This document shows positions 42,495-51,149 of a stretch of DNA of 64,000 nucleotides, piece by piece. The position numbers and the translations under genes are program-made. The notes beneath the pieces are model-generated. The model was given only the letters and a program-made list of their open reading frames with translations. It had not been told where the DNA came from and did not search any database. This stretch comes from Paenibacillus cellulositrophicus (GTDB lineage: Bacteria; Bacillota; Bacilli; Paenibacillales; Paenibacillaceae). Position 1 is the stretch's first letter. Each line of letters starts with the position of its first letter. The DNA lies in the NCBI RefSeq assembly GCF_009363095.1, contig NZ_CP045295.1, positions 6,105,001 to 6,169,000 of the forward strand. The letters run 5' to 3'.

Positions 42495-42687
42495 AGTTTA
42501 CATACCTCCTTTCAACCAGCCGCTTACAATATATGCTTTGATAGCTTTATAGAATTGGATGAAAGGACCAATTAGAGGCGAAATGGGGAAAGAGCCCGGC
42601 CGACACGAATAGCATGTCAGTCCATCATGAGCCCCGCCATGGGATAGGCCCAGGGAAAGTGGAAATGCGGGCGGCTTGGAGGTTATA

Positions 42688-43371
42688 ATGGTGAAAATAA
42701 AAGGATTGATGAAAGGGTTGTTTATGGCTAATACACACACTTACACCCGGAAGGAAGAAGTGGCGAACGCCATTACCCACGGCATCGGGGCACTGCTCAG
42801 CGTTGCCGCATTGGTGCTGCTGATCGTATTTTCCACCATGAAGGGGACGGCATGGCATATCGCCAGCTTTTCGATCTACGGGACGACGATGCTGATTTTG
42901 TACATCAACTCCACCTTGGTACACAGCTTTAAGGAGGGCAGGGTCAAGGATCTGTTCGAAATTTTTGACCATTCCTCGATTTACTTGTTCATTGCGGGCT
43001 CGTATACGCCGTTTATGCTGGTTGCGATCCGGGGACCGCTGGGGTGGTCGTTGTTTGCTACCGTATGGGGGATTGCACTGCTCGGCTGCGTGTTCAAGGC
43101 ATTTTTTACGAAGCGATTTCTGTTTATGTCCACGATTTTCTACATTATTATGGGGTGGATGGTCGTGGTTGCTTGGGGGCCTCTGACGGCTGCCGTGGCT
43201 TCGGGAGGCATCTGGCTGCTGGCTGCCGGCGGGATCCTGTACACGCTTGGTACCATTTTTTACGTGTGGAGGGGCTTTCCGTATCACCATGCGATCTGGC
43301 ATTTGTTCGTGCTGGGCGGAAGCGTTATGCATTTCTTTGCGGTGCTGATCTATCTGCTTCCTTGGTCGTAA
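42688..43371 (+). CDS. hemolysin III family membrane protein (PAQR superfamily)
   Basis: A 227-residue protein with seven hydrophobic segments. Marks of the hemolysin III/PAQR family include EEVANAITHGIGALLS (about residues 22-37), the FDHSSIYLFIAGSYTPF block and the C-terminal YHHAIWHLFVLGG with conserved histidines for metal binding. Bacterial members influence membrane properties; a hemolytic role is not implied. GGAGG sits 5 bases before the ATG at 42688; the GTG at 42691 is also plausible. Confidence 0.9.
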   Translation: MVKIKGLMKGLFMANTHTYTRKEEVANAITHGIGALLSVAALVLLIVFSTMKGTAWHIASFSIYGTTMLILYINSTLVHSFKEGRVKDLFEIFDHSSIYLFIAGSYTPFMLVAIRGPLGWSLFATVWGIALLGCVFKAFFTKRFLFMSTIFYIIMGWMVVVAWGPLTAAVASGGIWLLAAGGILYTLGTIFYVWRGFPYHHAIWHLFVLGGSVMHFFAVLIYLLPWS

Positions 43372-43406
43372 AGATAGAAACTTTTCAAGATGACAAGGAT
43401 ATTTGC

Positions 43407-43435
43407 TTGACATCTTTCTTTGTTTTCTGTATGAT
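43407..43435 (+). promoter_or_regulatory. sigma-A promoter of ylxM-ffh
   Basis: TTGACA (43407-43412) and TATGAT (43430-43435) are separated by exactly 17 bases, 55 bases upstream of ylxM. Confidence 0.85.
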
Positions 43436-43490
43436 TAGGAACGTTAAAGAACTGTAAAGTGTTTTTCCTTGACGAAGGGAGTGTCCCTCA

Positions 43491-43847
43491 GTGAGTCAGG
43501 AGAATCGGCTCGAGAAGACGAATCGAATCAACCTTTTGTTTGATTTCTATGAACAGCTGCTGACAGAGAAGCAGCAGACGTTCCTTAAATATTACTTTCA
43601 TGACGATTTCTCCCTCGGGGAGATTGCAGCCGAGTTCGACATCAGCCGTCAGGCCGTCTATGAGCATATCAAGCGGGCTGAGCAGGTGCTGGACATGTAT
43701 GAAGAGAAGCTGGGACTGCTGCAGAAGCATGAGCAGCGCAGCCAAAAACTTGAGCGGCTGCAGAGCATTACGGAGTCCAGCAGCATGTCTGAATCCGATA
43801 AAACGAGAATATATCAAATCATAAATCAATTGCAGCAATTGGAATAA
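43491..43847 (+). CDS. ylxM: YlxM family DNA-binding/SRP-associated protein
   Basis: A 118-residue helix-turn-helix protein of the YlxM/p13 family, always located before ffh and reported to affect SRP function. The HTH reads LTEKQQTFLKYYFHDDFSLG, then EIAAEFDISRQAVYEHIKRA. The start is GTG at 43491. It precedes ffh by 24 bases and has its own sigma-A promoter. Confidence 0.93.
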   Translation: MSQENRLEKTNRINLLFDFYEQLLTEKQQTFLKYYFHDDFSLGEIAAEFDISRQAVYEHIKRAEQVLDMYEEKLGLLQKHEQRSQKLERLQSITESSSMSESDKTRIYQIINQLQQLE

Positions 43848-43871
43848 AGCGTTAGAAGGAGGTGGCGGTTC

Positions 43872-45254
43872 ATGGCATTTGAAGGATTGACGAGCCGGCT
43901 GCAGAACGTATTCAGCAAGCTGCGCGGCAAAGGCAAGGTGTCCGAGGATGACGTTAACGAAGCGATGCGCGAGGTGCGTCTTGCGCTCCTGGAAGCTGAC
44001 GTTAACTTTAAGGTCGTCAAGGATTTCGTCGCCAAGGTGAAAGAGAAGGCCGTCGGCACCGAAGTGATGGAGAGCTTCACGCCGGGCATGGTCATCATCG
44101 ACATCGTTAATAAAGAACTGACCGAGCTGATGGGCGGAAGCCAGGCGAAGCTGGCAAAGGCGAACAAGCCTCCGACCGTCATTATGATGGTAGGTTTGCA
44201 AGGGGCCGGTAAGACGACGACATCAGGCAAGCTGGCGAAGCTGCTGCAGAAGCAGAACCACCGTCCGCTGATGGCGGCGGGCGATATTTACCGCCCTGCG
44301 GCGATCAAGCAGCTTCAGGTGCTGGGTGACCAGATCGGCGTACCGGTATTTACACTCGGCGACAAGACAAGCCCGGTGGAAATCGCAAAGCAGGCTTATC
44401 AGCATGCCAAGGATAACGGGAACGATTATCTGATCATCGATACGGCGGGCCGCCTGCATATCGATGAAGAGCTGATGGAAGAGCTGCGCCAAATCCACAG
44501 CGAGGTGAAGCCGGACGAGGTGCTGCTGGTTGTGGACGCGATGACAGGCCAGGATGCCGTCAACGTCGCGGATCACTTCAACAAGCAGCTGGATCTGACG
44601 GGCGTCGTGCTGACCAAGCTCGACGGCGATACCCGCGGCGGCGCCGCGCTGTCCGTTAAGGCCGTAACCGGCTGTCCGATCAAGTTTGCGGCGCTCGGCG
44701 AGAAGATCGATGCGCTGGAGCCGTTCCATCCGGAGCGGATGGCTTCCCGGATCCTCGGCATGGGCGACATGCTCTCGCTGATCGAGAAAGCCCAGTCGAA
44801 TATCGACACGGAGAAAGCTAAGGAAATGGAACGTAAAATGCGCAACGCCGAATTTACGTTCGACGATTTCCTGGAGCAGATGGAGCAGGTGAAGAAGCTT
44901 GGCCCGATCGACCAGATCATGGACATGATCCCGGGGATGGGCAAGCTGAAGCAGACCAAGGATCTGAAGGTCGACGAGAAGCAGATGGGCCGCATTGAGG
45001 CGATCGTCTTTTCGATGACAAAGGCAGAGAAACAGAATCCGGATATCATCAACCACAACCGCCGCAAGCGGATTGCGACCGGCAGCGGCACATCGCTCGC
45101 CGAGGTCAACCGGCTGATCAAGCAGTTTGACGAGATGCGCCGGATGATGAAGCAGTTCTCGGATATGATGGGTCCGAAGGGTCCGAAGGGCAAGGCTTTA
45201 AAGCAGCTGAAAGGATTGGCCGGCAAAGGCGGCATGAAGTTTCCTTTCCGTTAA
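43872..45254 (+). CDS. ffh: signal recognition particle protein Ffh
   Basis: A 460-residue GTPase that binds signal peptides and SRP RNA and delivers ribosomes to FtsY. The NG domain holds GLQGAGKT (108-115), DTAGR and TKLDGDTRGG; the C-terminal M domain is rich in methionine (MDMIPGMGKL, then MRRMMKQFSDMM). AAGGAGGTGGCGG precedes the ATG. It forms an operon with ylxM. Confidence 0.98.
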   Translation: MAFEGLTSRLQNVFSKLRGKGKVSEDDVNEAMREVRLALLEADVNFKVVKDFVAKVKEKAVGTEVMESFTPGMVIIDIVNKELTELMGGSQAKLAKANKPPTVIMMVGLQGAGKTTTSGKLAKLLQKQNHRPLMAAGDIYRPAAIKQLQVLGDQIGVPVFTLGDKTSPVEIAKQAYQHAKDNGNDYLIIDTAGRLHIDEELMEELRQIHSEVKPDEVLLVVDAMTGQDAVNVADHFNKQLDLTGVVLTKLDGDTRGGAALSVKAVTGCPIKFAALGEKIDALEPFHPERMASRILGMGDMLSLIEKAQSNIDTEKAKEMERKMRNAEFTFDDFLEQMEQVKKLGPIDQIMDMIPGMGKLKQTKDLKVDEKQMGRIEAIVFSMTKAEKQNPDIINHNRRKRIATGSGTSLAEVNRLIKQFDEMRRMMKQFSDMMGPKGPKGKALKQLKGLAGKGGMKFPFR

Positions 45255-45272
45255 TCACTGCATTTCTATATA

Positions 45273-45306
45273 GACAGCTTTCTCTCCGCTTAGGCGGGAG
45301 GCTGTC
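45273..45306 (+). other. hairpin between ffh and rpsP
   Basis: GACAGC and GCTGTC close a stem with inner CTCCGC/GCGGGAG pairing. No T-run follows, so it may be an RNA-processing or stability element rather than a terminator. Confidence 0.5.
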
Positions 45307-45339
45307 CCCACACTTATTTTGTTGAAGGAGGTGAATTTC

Positions 45340-45612
45340 GTGGCAGTACGTATTCGTCTGAAACGCATGGGTGCTCATAAAGCTCCTTTCTACCGTATCG
45401 TGGTATCGGATTCCCGTTCCCCACGTGACGGCCGTTTTATCGAAGAAATCGGTTACTACAATCCGGTCAACCAACCGGCTGACGTAAGAATCGATGAAGA
45501 TAAAGCACTGGCGTGGCTGCAAAACGGTGCGCAAGCATCCGACACAGTCCGCAACCTGCTGAGCAAAGCAGGCGTGCTTAAAAAGTTCCATGAGCTCAAG
45601 CAGCAGAAATAA
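45340..45612 (+). CDS. rpsP: 30S ribosomal protein S16
   Basis: A 90-residue protein of the small ribosomal subunit needed for assembly. The start VAVRIRLKRMGAHKAPFYRI, followed by VVSDSRSPRDGRFIEEIG, is diagnostic. The GTG at 45340 follows AAGGAGGTG by 6 bases; the TTG at 45319 lies before that site. khpA follows after 22 bases, as in most Firmicutes. Confidence 0.98.
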   Translation: MAVRIRLKRMGAHKAPFYRIVVSDSRSPRDGRFIEEIGYYNPVNQPADVRIDEDKALAWLQNGAQASDTVRNLLSKAGVLKKFHELKQQK

Positions 45613-45634
45613 TGACTGATCGTGAGGGTTATCT

Positions 45635-45865
45635 ATGGAAGAATTAGTTGGTGTTATTGCTAAGGCTTTGGTGGATCATCCTGAAGAGGTGGCTGTGAAG
45701 ACGGTGGAGAAGGATCACCTGATTGTCTATGAGCTAACCGTGCATCCCGAGGATGTGGGAAAGGTCATCGGCAAGCAGGGCCGGATCGCCAAGGCGCTTC
45801 GAACAGTCGTAACTTCTGCAGCAGTCAAAATGGATAAACGCGTGACCGTGGATATCATATCTTAA
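45635..45865 (+). CDS. khpA: KH domain RNA-binding protein KhpA
   Basis: A 76-residue protein with one KH domain; the GKQGRIAKALRTVV stretch around residues 47-60 carries the GxxG RNA-binding loop. KhpA acts with KhpB (Jag) as a global RNA chaperone affecting cell length. The rpsP-khpA-rimM-trmD order is typical. A strong terminator follows it. Confidence 0.95.
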   Translation: MEELVGVIAKALVDHPEEVAVKTVEKDHLIVYELTVHPEDVGKVIGKQGRIAKALRTVVTSAAVKMDKRVTVDIIS

Positions 45866-45870
45866 AGATA

Positions 45871-45913
45871 TACGAAAGGGGGTTAGGATGAATGTCCTAG
45901 CCCTTTTTCGTAC
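45871..45913. terminator. rho-independent terminator after khpA
   Basis: TACGAAAGGGGGTTAGGA pairs with TCCTAGCCCTTTTTCGTA around a short loop. It separates khpA from rimM. Confidence 0.88.
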
Positions 45914-45989
45914 ATGCTGAAGATTATATAATAGATCCGTGCAATACAAGCGCGCCGAAGCGCCGGCGCCACGAAGCTAGGAGGAGAAC

Positions 45990-46511
45990 ATGCCGGAAAC
46001 ACTTTATAAGGTTGGCAAAATCATCAACACCCATGGCATCAAGGGAGAAATCAAAGTGTTGTCGTACACGGATTTTCCCGAGGTCCGTTTCGCCAAGGGG
46101 AGCGAGCTCATGATCGTTCCGGAGGACGGGGGCAAGCCGGTCGACGTGACCGTCCATTCTTCCCGCCTTCATAAAAATATGTACATCATCAAATTGGACG
46201 GCTACGACAATATTAATGATGTGGAGAAATTTAAAGGCAGCATACTGAAAGTCGGCAAGGAACATCTCGTGGAGCTGCCGGAAGACGAGTATTACTTCCA
46301 TGAAATTATCGGCTGCACCGTCGTGACCGATGAAGACAAGGAGCTTGGGGTCGTGACGGAAATTTTGACGCCCGGCGCGAACGACGTATGGGTAGTCCAG
46401 CCTAAGGGCGGCAAGAGCATCCTCATCCCCGTCATTGATGATGTCGTCCTTGACGTAGACATTCCGAACCAAAAAATACTCGTTCATATTATGGAAGGAC
46501 TGCTGGACTAA
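45990..46511 (+). CDS. rimM: 16S rRNA processing protein RimM
   Basis: A 173-residue assembly factor that binds S19 and helps mature the 30S head. The N-terminal half (KVGKIINTHGIKGEIKVLSY) and the PRC-barrel half (YYFHEIIGCTVVTDEDKELG, then HIMEGLLD) match the family. TAGGAGGAG precedes the ATG. The stop overlaps the trmD start by one base. Confidence 0.96.
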   Translation: MPETLYKVGKIINTHGIKGEIKVLSYTDFPEVRFAKGSELMIVPEDGGKPVDVTVHSSRLHKNMYIIKLDGYDNINDVEKFKGSILKVGKEHLVELPEDEYYFHEIIGCTVVTDEDKELGVVTEILTPGANDVWVVQPKGGKSILIPVIDDVVLDVDIPNQKILVHIMEGLLD

Positions 46512-47272
46512 TGAGAGTGGATGTGCTGACCCTGTTCCCGGAAATGCTGGATGGGGTTTTCCGGACAAGCATTCTCGGCAAGGCCCAGGAGAAAGGAATC
46601 ATCTCGCTTCATACTGTCAATTTCCGGGATTACTCCGGGAATAAGCACGGTACGGTTGACGATACGCCTTATGGCGGAGGCGGGGGGATGGTTCTGAAGC
46701 CGGAGCCGATCTTTGCGGCTGTCGAGGATCTGCTGGAGAAAGCGGGACATCAGGCCAAGCCAAGAGTCATTCTGATGTGCCCGCAGGGGGAAACCTTTTC
46801 CCAGAAAAAAGCGGAGGAACTCGCGAAGGAAGAGCATTTGATCTTCATTTGCGGCCACTACGAGGGATACGATGAGCGGATACGTGAGCACCTCATCACC
46901 GATGAGCTGTCGATCGGCGACTACGTCTTGACCGGGGGCGAGCTTCCGGCGGCGGTTGTGATTGATGCGGTCTCCCGGCTGCTGCCCGGTGTGCTGGGCA
47001 ACGAAACGTCGGCCGTGACGGATTCCTTCAGCACCGGGCTGCTGGAGTACCCGCACTATACCCGCCCGGTGGAGTTCCGGGGCTGGAAAGTGCCGGACAT
47101 GCTGTTGAGCGGCCACCACGCGAACATTGAGGCTTGGCGCCGGGAGCAGGCGCTGAAGCGGACGCTGAAGCGGCGGCCGGACCTGCTGGATGAGGTGGAG
47201 CTGACCGACCGGGACCGCAAGACACTGGAAAAGCTCCGCAGGCTGAAAGATACCGATGGCGGACTTGAATAA
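46511..47272 (+). CDS. trmD: tRNA (guanine(37)-N1)-methyltransferase
   Basis: A 253-residue SPOUT-class enzyme that makes m1G37 in tRNAs and so prevents +1 frameshifting. The trefoil-knot SAM site is visible as PYGGGGGMVLKPEP, then FICGHYEGYDERI and SIGDYVLTGGELPA. The start is coupled to rimM. In Bacillus rplS follows directly; here about 5.5 kb of other genes intervenes and a terminator ends this operon. Confidence 0.97.
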   Translation: MRVDVLTLFPEMLDGVFRTSILGKAQEKGIISLHTVNFRDYSGNKHGTVDDTPYGGGGGMVLKPEPIFAAVEDLLEKAGHQAKPRVILMCPQGETFSQKKAEELAKEEHLIFICGHYEGYDERIREHLITDELSIGDYVLTGGELPAAVVIDAVSRLLPGVLGNETSAVTDSFSTGLLEYPHYTRPVEFRGWKVPDMLLSGHHANIEAWRREQALKRTLKRRPDLLDEVELTDRDRKTLEKLRRLKDTDGGLE

Positions 47273-47281
47273 CCAAGCTGT

Positions 47282-47322
47282 AAAACCACGGCCCCTGGGT
47301 TCTGCAAGGGAGTGGTTTTTTA
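47282..47322 (+). terminator. rho-independent terminator after trmD
   Basis: AAAACCAC pairs with GTGGTTTTTT around a GC-rich inner stem (CCCCTGGGTTCTGCAAGGG). Confidence 0.85.
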
Positions 47323-47418
47323 GCGTCAGATGCGTTAGTCTGAATATAAGGTTGTCTGAATTTCGAGCATCAAGAACACGAGCACCAAAGAAAAATTTGA
47401 TCATGACAGGAGGATATT

Positions 47419-48774
47419 ATGGATTATAAAGCATATTTTCAAACCCATCGCGATCAGCATCTGAACGAACTGAAGGAATGGTTGTCCATTCCGAGCATTT
47501 CCGCATTGTCCGAGCATAAGCCGGACGTTAAGCGGGCGGCAGAATGGCTGGCGGAGACACTCAAAAAGGCCGGCCTTGAAAACGTGAAAATCCACGAAAC
47601 AAACGGCCACCCGATCGTCTACGCGGACCATCTGCATGCACCGGGACAGCCGACGGTTCTCGTCTATGGGCACTATGACGTGCAGCCGGTAGACCCGCTG
47701 AACTTGTGGGATACCCCACCATTCGAGCCGGCCGAACGCGACGGCAAGCTGTACGCCAGAGGGGCAACGGACGATAAGGGGCAGATCTTTTTACATATTA
47801 AGGCGGTGGAAGCGATTCTTCAGCAGGAGAAGCAGCTTCCGGTCAACATCAAGTTTTGCGTGGAGGGCGAGGAGGAAGTCGGAAGCCCGAACCTTCCGAA
47901 GTTCCTGGAGGCACAGCAGGAGCTGCTGAAGGCCGATGCGGTTCTGATCTCGGATACGTCCCTGCTGGAAAAAGGAAAACCGGCGATCTGCACCGGTCTT
48001 CGCGGTCTGTGCTCACTGGAAGTTCATGTCCATACGGCCAATACAGATCTGCACTCCGGCAGCTACGGCGGCGGCGTCCCGAATGCGCTGCATGCGATGG
48101 TCAGCCTGCTCGATTCCCTGCATGATGCCAAGGGCCGCGTGACGGTGGAAGGCTTCTACGAAGGCGTTCCGGAGCTTACGGAGGCCGATCATGCCGAGTT
48201 TGCGAAGCAGTCCGGAGACGAGAACAAGCTGAAGCGCGACCTTGGCCTTGACGAGCTGTACGGGGAAGAGGGATACACGTTTGCCGAAAGAACGGGCGCC
48301 CGCCCGACCCTTGAGCTGAACGGCGTCTATGGCGGATTCCAGGGCGAAGGCAGCAAAACGGTCATCCCGAAGGAAGCCCATGCGAAGATTACATGCCGTC
48401 TGGTGGGACATCAGGATCCGCAGGACATCTTGAACAAAATCGAAAAGCATATCTACAGCCACGTACCGACGGGCGCCAAAGCAACCGTCGTCCAGTTCGA
48501 GAAGGGCAATGCATTTACGATCGATCCGTCCACACCGATTTTGCAAAAGGCGGCGGAAGCCTACGAGGAAGTATACGGCACGCGTCCCGTATTTACGAGA
48601 GACGGGGGCTCCATCCCGATCGTGGAGACGTTCTCCCGTGTACTGGCCGCTCCGGTCGTATGCATGGGCTTTGGCCTTCCCGACGAAAACCTGCATGCGC
48701 CTAACGAGCACTTTAACCTGGAAAACTTCGATCTTGGCCTGCTGACCATCGTCGATTTTCTGAAAAGAGTGTAA
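47419..48774 (+). CDS. M20 family dipeptidase
   Basis: A 451-residue metallopeptidase of family M20. Zinc ligands and catalytic residues are seen in VLVYGHYDVQPVDP, ARGATDDKGQI, CVEGEEEVGS and the C-terminal HAPNEHFNLENF. The dimerisation lid lies in between (about residues 185-300). Close relatives cleave dipeptides and beta-alanyl peptides. CAGGAGG lies 9 bases before the ATG. It opens the accessory segment between trmD and rplS and ends in a terminator. Confidence 0.92.
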   Translation: MDYKAYFQTHRDQHLNELKEWLSIPSISALSEHKPDVKRAAEWLAETLKKAGLENVKIHETNGHPIVYADHLHAPGQPTVLVYGHYDVQPVDPLNLWDTPPFEPAERDGKLYARGATDDKGQIFLHIKAVEAILQQEKQLPVNIKFCVEGEEEVGSPNLPKFLEAQQELLKADAVLISDTSLLEKGKPAICTGLRGLCSLEVHVHTANTDLHSGSYGGGVPNALHAMVSLLDSLHDAKGRVTVEGFYEGVPELTEADHAEFAKQSGDENKLKRDLGLDELYGEEGYTFAERTGARPTLELNGVYGGFQGEGSKTVIPKEAHAKITCRLVGHQDPQDILNKIEKHIYSHVPTGAKATVVQFEKGNAFTIDPSTPILQKAAEAYEEVYGTRPVFTRDGGSIPIVETFSRVLAAPVVCMGFGLPDENLHAPNEHFNLENFDLGLLTIVDFLKRV

Positions 48775-48817
48775 CGACCTCCTGAATAAGGAGTCCTGAA
48801 AAGGATTATAATGAATG

Positions 48818-48862
48818 AAATCGCCGGATCGAGAGCTGTCAGCTCGGATCCGGCGATTTTTA
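48818..48862 (+). terminator. rho-independent terminator after the dipeptidase gene
   Basis: AAATCGCCGGATC and GGATCCGGCGATTTTT form a long stem with an inner GAGCT/AGCTC pair. Confidence 0.9.
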
Positions 48863-48962
48863 TATTAGCCTTCAATAAGGATTGGCCTGGATTGAACCGT
48901 ATGCTGATGAATTCCATGGTAATCCCAAATCACTACGGACAAAGGAACCTAATTATTCTCCA

Positions 48963-48991
48963 TTGAAATTTTATAACACAATAAATATAAT
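48963..48991 (+). promoter_or_regulatory. sigma-A promoter of the double-GNAT gene
   Basis: TTGAAA (48963-48968) and TATAAT (48986-48991) have a 17-bp spacer in a very AT-rich stretch. The predicted transcript would carry a leader of about 165 bases before the TTG start at 49164. Confidence 0.75.
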
Positions 48992-49163
48992 TGTTATGTA
49001 ATAATATTTTATAATGAGACGTATGATTCTTTTTACTACAATCCTTATCCCGCTTGAAGAGCAGCAGCTAAAGACGAGTCGAGCTGACATGAAATATCCG
49101 ATGGACAACATTTTTTGCAGAACTCGTTTGCACGTACGATCCACAGTAGAAGGAGGAGTTATT

Positions 49164-50123
49164 TTGAAGATCATTCCGATGGATGCCGAATGGCTTGATG
49201 CGATGTGTGACCTTTGGAACGGGGAACTGGGCGGCCATTTTCCGATGCGCAGGGAACTGATGAAGCAAAATACAGTTGAAGATGTGAACGTGTATGGCCC
49301 CGCTTCCGGGCTGGCCGTTGACGGGGAGGGCCGTCTGCTTGGGTTCGTGATCGCCAAGAAGTGGCAGGAGCCGGCGCGCGAAATGCAGCTGGGTGACGGC
49401 GGCGGATGGATACAAGCCATCGTCGTCCGCCGCGATGCTCAGGGGCAGGGCATAGGGTCAGGGCTGCTCCGTCATGCCGAGGACGCATTGCGCGAAGCCG
49501 GAGCGGTATCGGCCAGCATCGGGCGTGACCCGTGGCACTATTTTCCCGGGGTGCCGCTTGAACTGCCGGAGGTTAAGTCATGGTTCGCGCGCCGCGGGTA
49601 CGAATACCTGTACGAGGTGTTCGACCTGGTGAACGAAACGTCGGACGATGGCCTAGAGCGGCCCGAGTATCGGGATGGCGCCTTCGCCCGCCTGCTTGTC
49701 CCGGGAGACCGTGAAGAGATGCTCCGATTCTTCAAGCGGTGCTTTCCGGGACGCTGGTATTACGAGGCGCAGTGCTATTGGGAACGGGGAGGGCAGGGAC
49801 GGGAATTCGTCGGCCTGTTCCTTGGGGACGAAATGATCGGCTTTTGCCGCGTGAACGACGGCGAGTCCCCGCTGATTGCCCAGAATACTTATTGGGCGCC
49901 GCTGTTCAGTGAACCGCTTGGCGGCATCGGGCCGCTCGGCGTGGACGACCGGTTCCGCGGGAAAGGCTACGGGCTGGCGATCGTTCAGGACGGGGTCGCG
50001 GAGCTGACGGCCAGAGGCGTGAAGCACCTGGTGATCGATTGGACGGAATTTGTGGATTTTTATGCCAAACTTGGTTTTCGGACGTGGAAAGGATATAATA
50101 TCGGCAAAAAAGCACTGATGTAG
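49164..50123 (+). CDS. GNAT acetyltransferase with two GNAT domains
   Basis: A 319-residue protein with two tandem GNAT folds. The first acetyl-CoA loop is AIVVRRDAQGQGIGSGLLRH (about residues 94-113), with R/Q-x-x-G-x-G as QGQGIGSG. The second is PLGVDDRFRGKGYGLAIVQD (about residues 255-275). The start TTG at 49164 has AGAAGGAGG upstream; the frame upstream is not protein-like. Similar two-domain proteins acetylate antibiotics or amines; the substrate is unknown. An 80-residue gene follows after 21 bases. Confidence 0.85.
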   Translation: MKIIPMDAEWLDAMCDLWNGELGGHFPMRRELMKQNTVEDVNVYGPASGLAVDGEGRLLGFVIAKKWQEPAREMQLGDGGGWIQAIVVRRDAQGQGIGSGLLRHAEDALREAGAVSASIGRDPWHYFPGVPLELPEVKSWFARRGYEYLYEVFDLVNETSDDGLERPEYRDGAFARLLVPGDREEMLRFFKRCFPGRWYYEAQCYWERGGQGREFVGLFLGDEMIGFCRVNDGESPLIAQNTYWAPLFSEPLGGIGPLGVDDRFRGKGYGLAIVQDGVAELTARGVKHLVIDWTEFVDFYAKLGFRTWKGYNIGKKALM

Positions 50124-50144
50124 CTCCCAGAAGGAGGATGATGC

Positions 50145-50387
50145 ATGAATCCGGCAAAAGCAATTTGGCGGTTCTTTTTTCCCAAGGAGCGGATACTGAT
50201 CTTCACATCTTTCGACGCAGACAGCTATGCAAGGGCCAAGTCCAGACTGCTGAGCGGAGGGATCCGCCACCGCTCGCGCATCGTGAGCCAGCCGACCGGC
50301 CGGGACACCTTTACTGGCCGCGGAATGACGCAGTACGACTTGTACGTGGCCCAGGAGGATGAGCATGCCGCAAGGCAGCTCCTGTAG
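50145..50387 (+). CDS. hypothetical protein, 80 aa
   Basis: An 80-residue protein with one hydrophobic stretch near the N-terminus (AIWRFFFPKERILIFTSF) and a basic middle (ARAKSRLLSGGIRHRSRIVS). It has no cysteine. It resembles small DUF2007-like proteins by its DADSYARAKSRLLSGGI pattern, but I cannot confirm this. AAGGAGGATGATGC precedes the ATG. It probably shares a transcript with the GNAT gene. Two hairpins follow. Confidence 0.65.
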   Translation: MNPAKAIWRFFFPKERILIFTSFDADSYARAKSRLLSGGIRHRSRIVSQPTGRDTFTGRGMTQYDLYVAQEDEHAARQLL

Positions 50388-50405
50388 TCACAAAGCGGAT
50401 GGTCA

Positions 50406-50484
50406 GAGCTGCGAAGAAGCGGTAACTGCCATTTTCGCAGCTCAGAGACAACCAGCCCCCGGCAAATGGCCGGAGGCTGGTTGT
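50406..50484. terminator. pair of hairpins between converging genes
   Basis: GAGCTGCGAA/TTCGCAGCTC (50406-50443) and ACAACCAGCC/GGCTGGTTGT with CCGGC/GGCCGG (50448-50484) lie in series. Neither has a T-run, but the second is very stable and is placed to end both the 80-residue gene and the converging regulator. Confidence 0.5.
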
Positions 50485-50503
50485 GGCTGCGGCGTATGGG
50501 CGG

Positions 50504-51052
50504 CTATTCGTCCAGTTTGGCAATCGTGGTAAATACGTCGTACAGCTTCTGATCCGGGTGCTGGCGCTCGGTGTGCTTTTCTACAAACTCTGTCCATTGC
50601 TCAAAAAACGCTTTGGCTTCCTCTTCCGTCAAATAGACCTCGGAATGGGACAGGTTCCCGGCAGGCTCCTCCTGGTTCTGAGCCTTCAGAAACTTACGCT
50701 TGCTCTCCTCATACAAATCCTCCAGCAGCTTTTGCGTTTCGGAACGGAAGATTTTTTGGGCCGCCTCATCAATGTCCTTGCTGCGCTTAATCCGTACGGA
50801 TCCTTTGAAGGCTTGATAATATTTGGCCGTGATTCCGTTGATTTGCTTGGTGTGCACGAGGACAATTAACCCGATGCTCTCCAGCTTTTTGGCGTGATAG
50901 TAGACCTTGGCCGGAACCTCGCCGAGTTTGTCAGCGATATCTTTGATCGTCATTGGCTGGTCAGCCTTCTGAAAGCAGCTTAATATTTTCAAACGGTATG
51001 GATCGGAATAAATCCGGATCTCCTCGATCGTGCTCAGTTCTTTGGTCTCCAA
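50504..51052 (-). CDS. ArsR-type winged-helix transcriptional regulator
   Basis: A 182-residue regulator. The N-terminal 80 residues form a winged helix of the ArsR type (YSDPYRLKILSCFQKADQPM, then TIKDIADKLGEVPAKVYYHA and KKLESIGLIVLVHT). The C-terminal 100 residues are helical and lack cysteine metal motifs, so a metal sensor is unlikely. The start is TTG at 51052 with AGAGGTG upstream. It lies downstream of an MFS transporter on the same strand, and an inverted repeat upstream of the transporter is its likely operator. Confidence 0.82.
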   Translation of the reverse strand: METKELSTIEEIRIYSDPYRLKILSCFQKADQPMTIKDIADKLGEVPAKVYYHAKKLESIGLIVLVHTKQINGITAKYYQAFKGSVRIKRSKDIDEAAQKIFRSETQKLLEDLYEESKRKFLKAQNQEEPAGNLSHSEVYLTEEEAKAFFEQWTEFVEKHTERQHPDQKLYDVFTTIAKLDE

Positions 51053-51149
51053 TGTTGTGCACCTCTACATTTCCCGTATCTTGTTTTCCGGATCGTTTAT
51101 CTTCATTATAAGCCGAGATGGCTTCCGAGCACAAAATGTTTCCATCGCT

